64,000 bases of DNA from Prinsepia uniflora. Lineage: Eukaryota > Streptophyta > Magnoliopsida > Rosales > Rosaceae. Positions 34,701 to 45,700 of the stretch are shown here, in pieces. The position numbers and the translations under genes were made by a program. Numbering within the stretch: position 1 is the stretch's first letter; each line of letters opens with the position of its first letter. The notes beneath the pieces were generated by a model. It did no database searches, was not told the DNA's origin, and worked only from the letters and a program-made list of their open reading frames with translations. The stretch spans positions 74,079,766-74,143,765 of the forward strand of contig CM064868.1 of the NCBI GenBank assembly GCA_032719365.1, in the 5' to 3' direction.

Positions 34701-35576
34701 GGCCTAAAACCGAATTTCAAATTTGAATTTATCAAAAACCATTTTTGGGTTTTTGAACTCCCCCTCACCATTTTCCTCCCATTTTTCCATCTCTCCATCT
34801 CAGAGTACTTCTTTCAATTCCTTAATCACCTTCCCGTTCAAAAATCCACTCAGTTTGGCCTTGGAAAGGCTGATTACGCGTGGGAAAAAATTCTGTTTTC
34901 TTCCCATTTCAGAAACACCAACGGCAGGGAAATGCAGCCGTGCACACTCTCCTATTTCCCACACAATCCATAAACAATTAAATTCTCAATTAAACAACTC
35001 CTCAGCCCATCAATTGCATAAACAATTCACCCCCGTGCACTGATAATGAAGTATTCCCATACACGGCTGTCCCTGTTCAAACAGTACCCCTGTGAAATTA
35101 CTATTTTGCCCTTGTGCATAAAATTACCAAAATGCCCCTCACGCATCCAGACCCGTAACTTGGTCATTCGGACTCCGATCGACGCGTGCCGCCTGTCTAC
35201 AGAATCAGGGCATCGAGACCTTCCTAACGGTACTTGGCCATCTGCCATCGGACCTCCCGATCAAAAATTCAACATTTTTGCCCTTTTGTCCAAATTACGA
35301 AAATGCCCTTGGACTTCCGAACGTCATGACTTTCACCACGAATGTCGGAATCGAGCGTGCCACCTGTATATGAACTCGTGACGTCCCAAACTACGTCACG
35401 GTCCTCGGTTGAAGTCCATTTGACCGCCCGAATTAAAAGTCAACGTTTTACCCACGACTAGGAGCAAAACGGTCATTTTGCATCGTTCGTCCGATTTCTC
35501 CCAACTAATCATCGATTAACCCTGCTAATCAGTTAGTAATCTAATGCCGAATTCCGGGACGGGTCGTTACAGTTTG

Positions 35577-35728
35577 GAAACTGTCCTGCTAAATTGGATT
35601 GGCAAATGAGGAACACTGGGTAGGAGACCCAAGTGTGGGATCAATTGGATTTCCCCCAATAAGTTGAGACTGTACGAGATTCGGAATTTCGGGGACAAAA
35701 TTATTTAAGGAGGGGGGGGGGGGGAGAT
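35577..35728 (+). promoter_or_regulatory. Element D internal end and polypurine tract
   Basis: GGGGACAAAATTATTTAAGG is followed by a purine run of GGA, 14 G and AGAT just before the LTR start TGTAAGGACCC at 35729. This marks the downstream LTR as the 3' LTR of a + strand element. Confidence 0.88.
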
Positions 35729-38700
35729 TGTAAGGACCCGTCCTAGAAATCGGGATTAGATTTGTGGTTAATGACAGATTAGTGAAGTGAATCGATGCTT
35801 AGTTGGATGCTTTCGGACGAACGGTGCAAAATGACGATTTTGCCACTAAAATTGGGCGAACCGTTGACTTTTTGTTCGAGCGGTCAACCAGATAGGACTT
35901 TGACCGATGACTGTGATGTAGTTCAGACCGTTACGAGTTCATAGACAGGCGGTACATCCGATTCTGACATCCGAGGAGGAAGTTATGATGTTTGGAAGTT
36001 CAAGAGTAATTTGGCAATTTAGTTAAAAAGGGGCAAATTGTTGATTTTTCAAATGACATGGGCTTTTCACGTAATTAGAGGACCGTTAGGTAGGTCTTAG
36101 TTCGGACGACATAGTTAATGGTTTGAACGCGCAAGGGGCATTTTGGTAATTTTTCCTCAAGGGCATTTTGGTCAATTGGCTAGCATTGGGATTAGTGCCT
36201 AGTGATCAGGGGACACTTGGCTGTTCTTAAAATTCTTGCCCACAGAAAAATTGACACCTGGCCCAATCTAGAGGTTTGTGGAACCTCCCTGCCGCCTCAC
36301 ACATGTTTTAAAACAGAAATCGGTTTATGCACGATATTAGGAAGGAGGACAGGAAACAGAGCACTGTGTGACTGATCGTGAAACAAGCTAACAAACCCCT
36401 TTGATTTTCTTTTTCTGCTTGTGTGGTGTGAGGGAAAATGTGAGGAGAGGAAGGTGGTGGAGCTTCCACGAGAACCGTCGTGGACAGTGGCTTTAGAGTC
36501 TTGAGAAATAGAGAGTGAAGTGTGGTCTTGGATCCAATCTCCTCAAATTCTCATCAATTGCTTGTGTTGTGTGAAAACAAAATGGAAAAGAAGAAGTGAC
36601 GAACTCATTGGCCTCGAAGCCAAGGTCTGAGAAGGGTGGTAAGGTGGGTTACCCGTGATATTCGATTTTTCAATAAATGGTGGAGCTCGATTTACTGGCT
36701 GTTGCTTGTCTTGATCCATTAGGTAAGGTTTTGAAGGTGAACAGGAACCGATCGCGCTTAGAGGGAAGGATAGAGATGGTTTGAGGTGGTCGAAACCAGA
36801 GGAGAAAAATGGAAGGAATTTCTTAGATTTTGGAAGGTATGATTTGGATTGAAAGTTCATGTTTTGATCATGCTATTCAATTAGGAATTAAAGGACGAAC
36901 TTAAGGGATCAATTAGAACTGAAAACGGATCAAAATTAGACGGTTTAGGAGGTTGAACCGTGGATGCCGGTTCGAACCGGTTCAGACTGGCTGAACTGAG
37001 GTTGAAGATGAACAATAACTTGGCGCATGGCTCCCACGCGCAACCCTTTTGGGTGGCACGTGAGGGCACGTGGGGCCCCTTTTGGGGAAGTTTCCAACAC
37101 GACTTTTAAAGTATTTGATGTAACAAACATTTTAGGATTGGTTTCAAGTCGATCGGACATCGTCTCGATAGGTTTCGGGATGTCCGAAGGTTTTAAGACT
37201 CGGTTAAAAATAGTTAAAAATTCGGGAAAATTACGGGGTTTTTGTAGAAACTTAATAAATTAGTTAGTGACCTTATTACGGGATTTGGACAAGTTCGGGG
37301 AAGCTGGTGATAACGGATTAGCCGGGAACAGCTTAAGTGCACGCGTATCGAGGCAGCGACGTAAATGGTTTGTGAGTGGACTTTGCTTTCTAACTTATGA
37401 TGCATGCATAAATGTTTTATATTTTTTCTATATGTGATTCTATGGTTTTGATTATGATTTTGATGATTTACGGTTTTGCACGTATTTCGAGATAATTACG
37501 TATTTGCACGTTTTACGAGATACAATTTTCTGCTATGGTTTGATGATGGTTTTGATGATTTGATTTCGGGATTTGAAATATGATTTGATTTCAATGATTT
37601 AAAATGGATATTGGAAAAGTGATTTTGGGCTTGAAGCCCAGTTCATAAAAGTGGTTTTGATGCACATGATTTCGGGTTTTGGAATCGGATTTCAGGATGA
37701 CGATTCGGGATTCGATTTTGGAACTTGAAAGTGAATTTCCGAATTTGGGTTCGGAATGGTTATTTTGAATGCTAGCTTACAGAATGATGGTATCAGATTC
37801 GGATTTGGAAATGGATTATGGATTTAGATTCGGGATGATGATTTCGGATTCGGCTTGGAATTCGAAATGGTGATTTGGAATTCAGATTTGGACATGGATT
37901 TGGATACGGTTTCAAATGGTTTTTGATTGGATTTTCTGGATCTGGTTATTGGGTTTAAAGACCCGGATATGATTGTGACAGGGGCGGGCCCAAATTGGGT
38001 TTAAAGACCCGGATTGAGTTTAAAGACTCGGGAGTGTAAAGACTCGGATATTGTGATTTCCCCCGTAGGCCTATTGAGTTTAAAGACTCGGGAGTTTAAA
38101 GACTTAGATTATATTGAGGCTTGGATTGAGTTTAAAGACTCGGGAGTTTAAAGACTCGGATAGATTCAGCAGGTTCGATTGGTTGAAATGGAATTCAAAT
38201 GTGTTTTGGATTTCGATGATATTGATGGTTTTCAATAATGGGTTTTCCGCTGTTTTGGGCTATGACCCGGATGATACGGATTTTGATGGTTTTGGGCTGA
38301 GGCCCGGGATTTGAGAAAAGGAAAATGAGTTCGGTTTTCTTAAACGGTTTGAATAACTTGAATATAGAACGGTTTTATGATATGGATTTTGATATGCATG
38401 CATTGGTTTTTAAATGGAGTGTATAAATGTCTTTTCTTATAAACGGTTTTCTAAACTTATCCTTTATTTTTGTCCACTCACAGTCTTTTGTGTTTTCGAT
38501 ACTCTCCAGGTTGATGCGGTACGGGCTGTGGTTAGAGAGACAGAGACATCACACACATGGTCCACAGTAGATTCTGCGCACTTTGGGAAGTCCGGAAGTT
38601 TTTGGACGGTTCGTTTGGGAATCCCTTGTCCAGCTTACGTGGTACATGGAGGTTGGGCGTCGGATTAGCCTTCGTGTCACGCGTAAGTTAGATGGGAGCA

Positions 38701-38744
38701 TGACTTAGCCCTTAATCCCGGGGGATTGGGGGTGTGTCGTGTCA
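35729..38744 (+). repeat. 3' LTR of element D (3016 bp)
   Basis: It starts TGTAAGGACCCGTCC and ends GGGTGTGTCGTGTCA. It has a U3 core GACAGGCGGTACAT at about 35945, the GC-rich island at about 37021-37080, the GAGTTTAAAGACTCGG block at 37948-38165 and an AATCCC-GG-GGGATT hairpin near 38714-38727. It belongs to the same superfamily as B and F but is clearly diverged from them. Confidence 0.9.
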
Positions 38745-39072
38745 CTTGATGTGTGACCAAACATGGTGCAGGTTGAACTAAGCGGTTGTTAACAAAGTGT
38801 AGAGAAGATTGAGCAGCAAGAAGGAATACTTGAATGAAAACTAAGAAAACAAAGAAAAAAAAATGTTGAGATAGACATTTGAAGGATGAATGAGAGCACA
38901 ATATGTCCGTAACAACAATTAAAGAAAGATGTTTTCCATAGAAACTACACAACATTTTCACACCATAATTAATAAATTATTAATGTTGTGAAAATTCATA
39001 TGCAACATGTATAGTTTTTTGCTACAACAGCTGGATATAAAATTGTGATTTAAAGAAAGATACAGATCTTAC
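38745..39072. other. Flank between element D and UVR pseudogene
   Basis: About 330 bp. A stretch at about 38806-38875 (from TTGAGCAGCAAGAAGG) is repeated at about 39558-39625. No exon is recognised, although the missing 3' exons of the UVR-motif gene would be expected here. Confidence 0.5.
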
Positions 39073-40259
39073 CTTAGTGAGCTTGTTTCTTAGTTGCTGT
39101 GTAATATCATATTGTTCCATATTCAAAGAATATTGCCAATGCATCCATAACAAGAAAATGCTGTCAGATTAACAAATGATCAGTATACCAAACCAGTTAA
39201 ATTAAAAGTATGAAATGAAGCGCATCAAACCTGTACTCGAGTTGTGAGGTCCAGCTGAAGAAAGAAGATCAAAATATCCTCATTAGCACTCTCACTTTGC
39301 TTTGAGCTGCTCTGTCTTTCCTACCTTCTTTATTATTTTCCTGCATTTGATTTGTAGTACAAGTCTTTTAGGCATTAAGAGAATAGACATATGGAGCATA
39401 AAAATTGAAAATCATACGTAGTTCAAGAAAAGAACCTGGATACAAATTTCAAGAACATCTTTGTAGACTATATTTGGAGTTTATTTTTCACCTTTGTTCT
39501 CTTTGTTGTGTATCCGAATTTTTAGACCTTCTCCTGATGTTACTCTAGAAAATGTAATTGAGCAGCAGGAAGGAAGATCTGAATGAAAACTAAGAAAACA
39601 AAGAGAAAAATGTTGAAGCCATCTAGCAAAGAAGAAACTAAATTCAAGTTGGGCACTAATGGTATGGAGAATAACTATGAGTTAAAGAAGTACCATAGTC
39701 TATACATAACAACACTTTATCTCACTATTTTTGTTCATCATCATTGAGATTATGATTATTTAACGCATGACAATATGATTTTTTTTTAATGAAACACCTT
39801 GTTAGAGAGAAAGGTAAAAGTTGTGTTCATCCCAACATCAGTAAACTTGGCAATTTTTATTACACACCGATAGTTATTTATACAAGGAAAAAGGACAATG
39901 CTAGAGGAAATGAGAAACATTTATTACCATTTCCAGGTGAATTAGAAATAGAAAGGTTATTGAAATCCAACAATGGACGCTTATGTGTTCTCTCGTTGAT
40001 TTCCAACCCTGCATTGCATAATGTTCCACAATTAGTTTGAAATTTCAAATTTTTCTTTGTATTCACAGGTTCAGCAATTTATTTTCTATTTTACTACATT
40101 TTCTGGGTAATTAAAAGGAAATAAAAAACTGCAAACAAAGCGCTACTCATAGAAAGCATCGAGTGGAGACTGTAAGGCCTTGCGCTTAACCCAAACGATT
40201 GCAGACTTATTTTCCGGGGAATTAAACGAAGGCGAAGAGCTTTTGCCTACCACCACCAT
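39073..40259 (-). pseudogene. Broken UVR-motif (UvrB/UvrC motif) protein gene, 5' exons only
   Basis: On the minus strand, exon-like pieces are seen. A possible first exon starts at ATG 40257-40259 (MVVVGKSSSPS). A possible exon at about 39896-39995 encodes LEINERTHKRPLL. An exon at 39231-39320 encodes 30 residues including NEDILIFFLQLDLTTRVQ with clean AG and GT borders. A further exon ends at 39073 before a GTAAGA donor and encodes SLNMEQYDITQQLRNKLTK. The last two match my memory of plant plastid UVR-motif proteins, in which a short helical motif pairs two such segments. The acceptor of the last exon reads TTGGCAA instead of CAG, and the downstream second UVR motif is missing next to the LTR of element D. 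I judge it a truncated pseudogene; the two upstream exons are less certain. Confidence 0.55.
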
Positions 40260-40474
40260 CTCGAGCAACAATTAGAATTAGGATTTTGAGTGGTATCAAG
40301 ACGATGAAGGACTGTAGAGACGAGGAGCGTAGTGGGATGGATTTTATAAATGCTTTTGCTGGGTGTGACATTTGTATTTCACCAATTAAGTATTAAGAAA
40401 TGGGCGAGCCGGTCCGGGTCCTGCAGTTGCTTAGAGGTCAATGAGTCGGGTAGATATACTAATGGAGGTTGGAG

Positions 40475-41150
40475 TGTCAGAACCCGACTCGTCTCGTTCA
40501 AGACTCGACTCTAGCACGATATTGTCCGCTTTGGGCCTTCTCGCCCTAACGATGCAACTTCTCAAGGGGTCACCCATCATGGAATTGCACCAATCTCAAC
40601 TCTCTTAACTTTAGAGTTCCAATCGAACCCAAAGCCACTGAGCTCCCAAAAGGCCTCGTGCTAGATAGGTGTGTGCCTACACATTTAAGACACACCACTA
40701 TTCCCCTCCCAGACCATTACCCTCGCAGGAATGTGAGATCGTTCACCGTTCCTTCCAAGACACGTACTTTTACAACCCACCCCCTTAGGGCCCAGTATCC
40801 TCGCTGGCATACTTCTCGATCGGGGTCTAACTCTGATACCATTCTGTTAGGATCCGACCCTCCTCGGTTAGGGTCCGACTCTAGTACGATATTGTTTGCT
40901 TTGGGCCTCATTGCCCTCACGGTTTTATTTTCGGGAGCTTACGGTGCAACTTCCCAATAGGTCACCCATCATGGGATTGCACCAGTCTCAACTCGCTTAA
41001 CTTTTGAGTTCTAATCGAACTCAAAGCTAGTGAGCTCCCAAAATGCCTAGTGCTAGATAGGTGTGTCCTTACACATTTAAGGCACACTACCATTCCCCTC
41101 CCAAGAATGTGAGATCGTTCACCGTTCCCTACAGGACACAGACTTTTACA
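40475..41150 (-). mobile_element. Cassandra-type TRIM with 5S-rRNA-like LTRs (676 bp)
   Basis: The LTRs are 40475-40774 (3' LTR) and 40845-41150 (5' LTR), about 300 bp each and clearly similar. The TSD is TGGAG at 40470-40474 and 41151-41155. In between lie 70 bp with, on the minus strand, the primer-binding site TGGTATCAGAG (40831-40841) and the polypurine tract AAGGGGGTGGGT next to 40774. It encodes no protein. Each LTR holds a reverse-strand copy of 5S rRNA-like sequence (GGTCACCCATC and GCTTAACTT...GAGTTCTAATCGA). These features define Cassandra elements, which are mobilised in trans. Confidence 0.93.
40949..41037 (-). other. 5S rRNA-like segment in Cassandra 5' LTR
   Basis: The order of words ACTTCCCA, GGTCACCCATC, CGCTTAACTT, GAGTTCTAATCGA and AAAGCTAGTG is that of the antisense of plant 5S rRNA, with substitutions and a changed central loop. 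In Cassandra the segment includes the RNA polymerase III internal promoter. The copy in the other LTR lies at about 40555-40647. It is not a real 5S gene. Confidence 0.85.
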
Positions 41151-42708
41151 TGGAGAGCCGGAGGCGAAATGATGGAGGATGTAGGTTGGAGAGATGGAGG
41201 TTGGAGATTTGGAGAGTGCGGCTGCAATAGATTTAGTCTTTTAATTAGGTTATAAATTATAATATTTTAGGTATTTATATTAGGCCCTTATGAAGTCCCG
41301 AAGGAACAAATATTTGTAAATGAGTTTGTGGGTTAGTAGGTTGTGATTTAATAATTCATTTAATAAACAGGTTAATAGATTATTAAATGAATTCACGAGT
41401 TAATCCAAAATTTATTTATTTAATAAACAGATTATAACAGGTTGATCGAAATTAATTTAAATTTTTATCAAACTCAAGTTAATTTCATGCGAATTTCGAC
41501 TCGGATAAGAAATCACCTCCCTTTATACCCATAGCTACCGTCTCCGCAAGAGAGAGTTTGAACAGACAACTGTTTTGCGTGACTGAGAGACCGCGAAACA
41601 GTCCGACCGATAGGTTTGCCTTCAAGCCAGTCGGAGCTGGGCGTGAAACAGCTAGCGGCACGGGTTAGGAATTAGTGACATGCTCTTTCGCGCTCAAACT
41701 CAAGAAAGAGTGCCTCATACCCAGGTTGATCTCTCGCTCTTGCTCTATTTCTCTCTTGAATGATCTTCTAGGGATCAGGATTTTGTGGTTTGTATTGAAA
41801 TATAGAGTTTATCAATTCAACGTGTTAAAACTGTGGGCTTTTGATAACAGAACAAAGATTTGCGGATTCTTTTTCCTTATTATTTTGAGACTTGGTGGCG
41901 CTGTTTTGGTAAATTTTTTCGGGGGTTCTAAATCTGTTTAAGGGGCGAAGTCTCTTGGGTTTCTTCGTTGAATTGGGGAATGATATACCATTCTCTAAAC
42001 CAGTGTTGGATTTTTTAGTTGCGATTTCTGTCACATCCTTTGGTTCCTGAAAGTGTTGCTATTGCTCTTTAATTTGGGAAACAAGAGTGAATTTTCACTT
42101 TACATTTTAATATATATATAATATCTGTTATTTGTTTCAACTGGTAAAACCATGTGGGTTCTTGCCATGAGTGAGTACTTTTCCCAAGTCTTACAAAACC
42201 GAAGGCTTGAATTTGGATTTTGTTTTTGTATTTTTTTTTTCTGGATACAACCCTGATAAAAATGTGTAGGCAGCTGCATGGGGCTTTCTCTGATTCAGTT
42301 GTGGGAGTTGGATGCAGGAGCATCTAATACATTCTCTAAGCCTAGGATCCGTTAACTAAGAGGGTTAAGTGCTGTTGAGGATTTTGATTATAAACAAGGA
42401 TTAGGACATTTAGGGTTTGCTATATTTTAGTATAAGAGACTATTGAGGGGTTTTTTTTGTAAGCAGTCTTTTATCAATAAGAGTTCGGGAAATTCAGAAT
42501 TGCTCTTTGGGTTTAATTTAGAATTCAATATACTGGTTCCTACTTGATCCTATTCCCTACGTTTCTCTTTGTTTTTGGTCTGTTGATCTCTGCATTGCTG
42601 GCGTGTACCACATTTCTTATGACTAGAGTTGTTATAGATTGAATTGGCATTGACAGAATTAGTTTCTGATTTTTAGAAGGAAGAATTGAGTTTGCGTGAA
42701 TTTGCAAG
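41151..42708 (+). other. Upstream and 5' UTR region of the 507-aa protein gene
   Basis: From about 41260 to 41510 there is AT-rich, possibly hAT-derived sequence. A likely 5' UTR exon covers about 41520-41724 and ends CCCAG before a GTTGATC donor. The intron would end at the TTTTTAG acceptor at about 42677, leaving about 30 bases of UTR before the ATG at 42709. The UTR intron is inferred from splice-like sequences only. Confidence 0.45.
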
Positions 42709-45700
42709 ATGGGCCCTGAGTTGGAGCTGAAACCAAAGTCGGAAGCTGCAATTGAAGTTTCAATTTCTAAGGATGGAAGTGCCCATCAAGACCTAGAAGA
42801 TAAGTTTATGCCTTGTGTAAGTAACTACAAAGATAATTTCTTGGGAATGGAAGAACTATTGGTTGGAAAAACTACGGCATCAAATAGAAGGGAGGATGAG
42901 CTTCTAAATGGAACAGGTTGTACAAGTCTTAATAATGTTCAGATTGTTGAAAGTGAATGCGTGGATTTGACAGAGAGTTCTAGTTCTTTTGGTGATTCAT
43001 TTTCTGGGACAGAGAACGGTTTAATGTCAGATGGTGATGAAGCTCAGTCACAGTTATGTGGAAACGACTTTGCATCAGAATATGATGGATATTTCGGTGC
43101 ATTTCCAACAAGGTACATTGTGGTTAAAATTTGCATACCTATTATCACACCTAGAACAAAATTAGAAGGTAAAGTAGATGATTCTCTTGTTTTCCGTTTA
43201 GTCCTTTAGTTGCCAAAGTATTTATTACACATTTTGAAATATGTATTGAAGTTCTATAAAACAATTTGAGATGAACTTTTTCAATTGGGTTTTCTTTTTT
43301 TTTTTTTTACGAATTTTTTTTATACTCTACGGCTTATATGATGTTTGAATTTCCTCAATTTGAGAATTTGATAGTGGGGGATTTTGGCTGGCGTCACCCT
43401 TTAGAAAATTTTCCTTTGTCTGTGAGACTAGATGCCTTAAATAAATCACTAGGATCTAAATCTAGGCCTCATTGGCTGGTTCTTGACCTGCATTACCCCA
43501 AAAAAGAGAGATGGGAATGACTAAGGTGAACTTTAGTCTCTGCTTGCAGTATGAAAATAGGTTCAACTCTTTCCTTCATGCTCTGGCTTTGTCTGTATAT
43601 ATTTTAGACATTAACAAAAACCATTAGCGTTGTATTTTTTAATTTTTCTTTTTCTTTCACTATTTTCTTTGTCGGAAAGTGTTGTTGGATGTTTTTTGAT
43701 ATTCAAGGATGGTGGCTAACTGGTGGTAGAGTTTGATGGTAAACTATTTTGGCTGCGCTTTAAAATGGTTAAGTATGGTGGCTGTGTTTTTGGATGTTAA
43801 CTACTCTAAAACAATAGTCACCCTTATGTTTGGCTTGTATATCTAGTGACTTGTTTCTCATTACCAATAATCAGTTTCATAGTAGTTTTGTAGTGATTGC
43901 TTTTGTTTTGGTTGAAATTTCCCCCTTTTAATTATTTCTGCTTTAAAAAAAAAAAACAATAGTTACCCTTATGCTTGGCTTGTATATCTAGTGACTTGTT
44001 TCTCATTACCAATAATCAGTTTCATAGTTGATTTGTAGTGATTGCTTTTGTTTTGGTTAACTACTTTAAAACAATAGTCACCCTTATGTTTGGCTTGTAT
44101 ATCTAGTGACTTGTTTCTCATTACCAATAATCAGTTTCATAGTTGATTTGTAGTGATTGCTTTTGTTTTGGTTGAAACTTCCCCCTTTTAATTATTTCTA
44201 CTTGAAAAAAAAAAAACTTTCCTCATTGTTTTAATGAGTGTGATCACCATATTGTAACATGATTATAGGTTCTTTCTCTGACTTTCACATGGTTTTATTT
44301 CTAAAGAAATGCCTTGAGAAAGGGCAGATGTATAGAACCTTTTTCTCAGTAGTGGGGTCGGGGGAAAGAATAGGAAAGGCGATTTCACTATATTTCTGTC
44401 TGATTGTGTAGGAAGAAAAAATTGACTGCCCATTGGAGGAAGTTTATACATCCTATTATGTGGCGCATGAAATGGCTAGAACTGAGATTTAGACTTCTTG
44501 ATTCCTTGTGCCGAAAATATGATTCAGCACTTGCAAAACTTGACAATAAAAAGCAGTCTGAATTTGAAGGCTTCACATCAGAACGTTTTGATGCAATTTC
44601 AGCTTCAAGAATCCTGAAAAGGAAGAAAAGAAAGAGAGTTGAAGATATGACTGATATCACATCATTTATGTCACACCATTTTCTGTTCTCGTATGGTATG
44701 AATTTCTCACATTTTGGTTCATCCATTATTTGCCAGCTAAAAGTCTGATATAGGTTTTTATGTTCTTTCTTCTTTTTAGAAAGTAAGAGGTCTGTTGCTA
44801 ATGGTGTTTGCATGGAGGATGATTTGGGCGATCTGGGTAAGTATGGAAATTTGATTTGATTTCAATTGTGTTGTTTGCACACCTTGCTAGTACAGTTAAG
44901 ATGTCCTTATGGGTTTTTGTACATGTATTATTTATAAGCAAGGCACCTTGGGAAAATACATGTAGTGTTGTGCCTGTTTGTGTTTCTTGTTTTCTAACTG
45001 TATGAGGGATAATATAGTTATGTATCATGTATTTGATGCCACTTATTGGTTTCCAGAATGAAGTCACATCATAATTGCAAATTTTATATTGAAGATAATA
45101 ATTACATTTATAATCAATTTCATTGTTTATCTAGAATTTCAAAGCATTTGGTTTGTTCCACAGAAATGCTGAGAATTACAATTGTCTTTTGGTTTTCTTG
45201 TATGTTAATTGTTGAATGCTTCCATCCCTTCCTTTAATTCCTTTTTTTATGACATACCATTATTTTTTGGGGCCAATTTCTGTGTTATTTTTAGAAAATT
45301 TGTTTTTAATAATGTTGGTTAATTATATTTATTCTCTTCTTTCATCATCCAGGTGGTAAAACTAGTTTTGCCAATAATGAGTTTGACACAAATGATTCGT
45401 GTCCATCTCTTGAATTCGGGGATAGTAATAGTTCCTTGGAAGATATTCTTTGGAAGATTGAAGTGGTACGTTCTCAAGTATGCCAATTGAAAGCTCGAAT
45501 TGACAAGGTCGTGGAGGAACATCCAGAATTTTTTTCTTCTGTTAACAACTTCCTAGTTCCATGTGATGCATTAAAGGGCTCTGCTCAAAATTGTGCTTCT
45601 CCTCCTGAAAATGGAAATAGATTATTGGTGGAAAATTTATCCGCTGCATATCAGCATATGGAGTGTAACATGGAGGATCTATTTTTGCCTCAGAGTGCAG

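Larger units (their letters stand above)
17399..35571 (-). mobile_element. Element E: full-length LARD-like LTR retrotransposon, minus strand, with four nested insertions
   Basis: The LTRs are 17399-20287 (3' LTR) and 30560-35571 (5' LTR, interrupted by I). The TSD is GTTTG at 17394-17398 and 35572-35576. On the minus strand the primer-binding site TGGTATCAGAGC (30545-30556) follows the 5' LTR, and the tract AAGGGGGGAAGGT precedes the 3' LTR. The interior after removing F, G and H is about 3.9 kb in four pieces. No gag, protease, RT or integrase motif is visible, and open frames are short. Long LTRs with a non-coding interior fit the LARD class, which moves with proteins from a partner element. 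Its relatives B and D share LTR features. Confidence 0.92.
30560..35571 (-). repeat. 5' LTR of element E, split by solo LTR I
   Basis: It runs from TGACACGACCCATCCC to GACGGGTCGTTACA on the + strand. After removing I and one copy of its TSD it is about 2862 bp and colinear with 17399-20287. Its repeat block is at about 33120-33270, the GC-rich island at about 34170-34230, and the U3 cores at about 35185-35205 and 35355-35375. Confidence 0.92.
16550..38744 (+). mobile_element. Element D: outer + strand LTR retrotransposon lacking its 5' LTR, host of element E
   Basis: D is seen as internal sequence at about 16550-17393, interrupted by E (TSD GTTTG), then internal sequence with a polypurine tract (35577-35728) and a 3' LTR (35729-38744). 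No matching 5' LTR or primer-binding site is found upstream, so the 5' part is deleted or unrecognisable. The left limit of 16550 is approximate. The internal sequence shows no gag-pol motif. Confidence 0.7.

Noticed and set aside
40555..41037. 5S rRNA genes
   Set aside because: The 5S-like words are diverged, occur in both LTRs of a TRIM with TSD and priming sites, and lack the tandem arrangement of real 5S genes.
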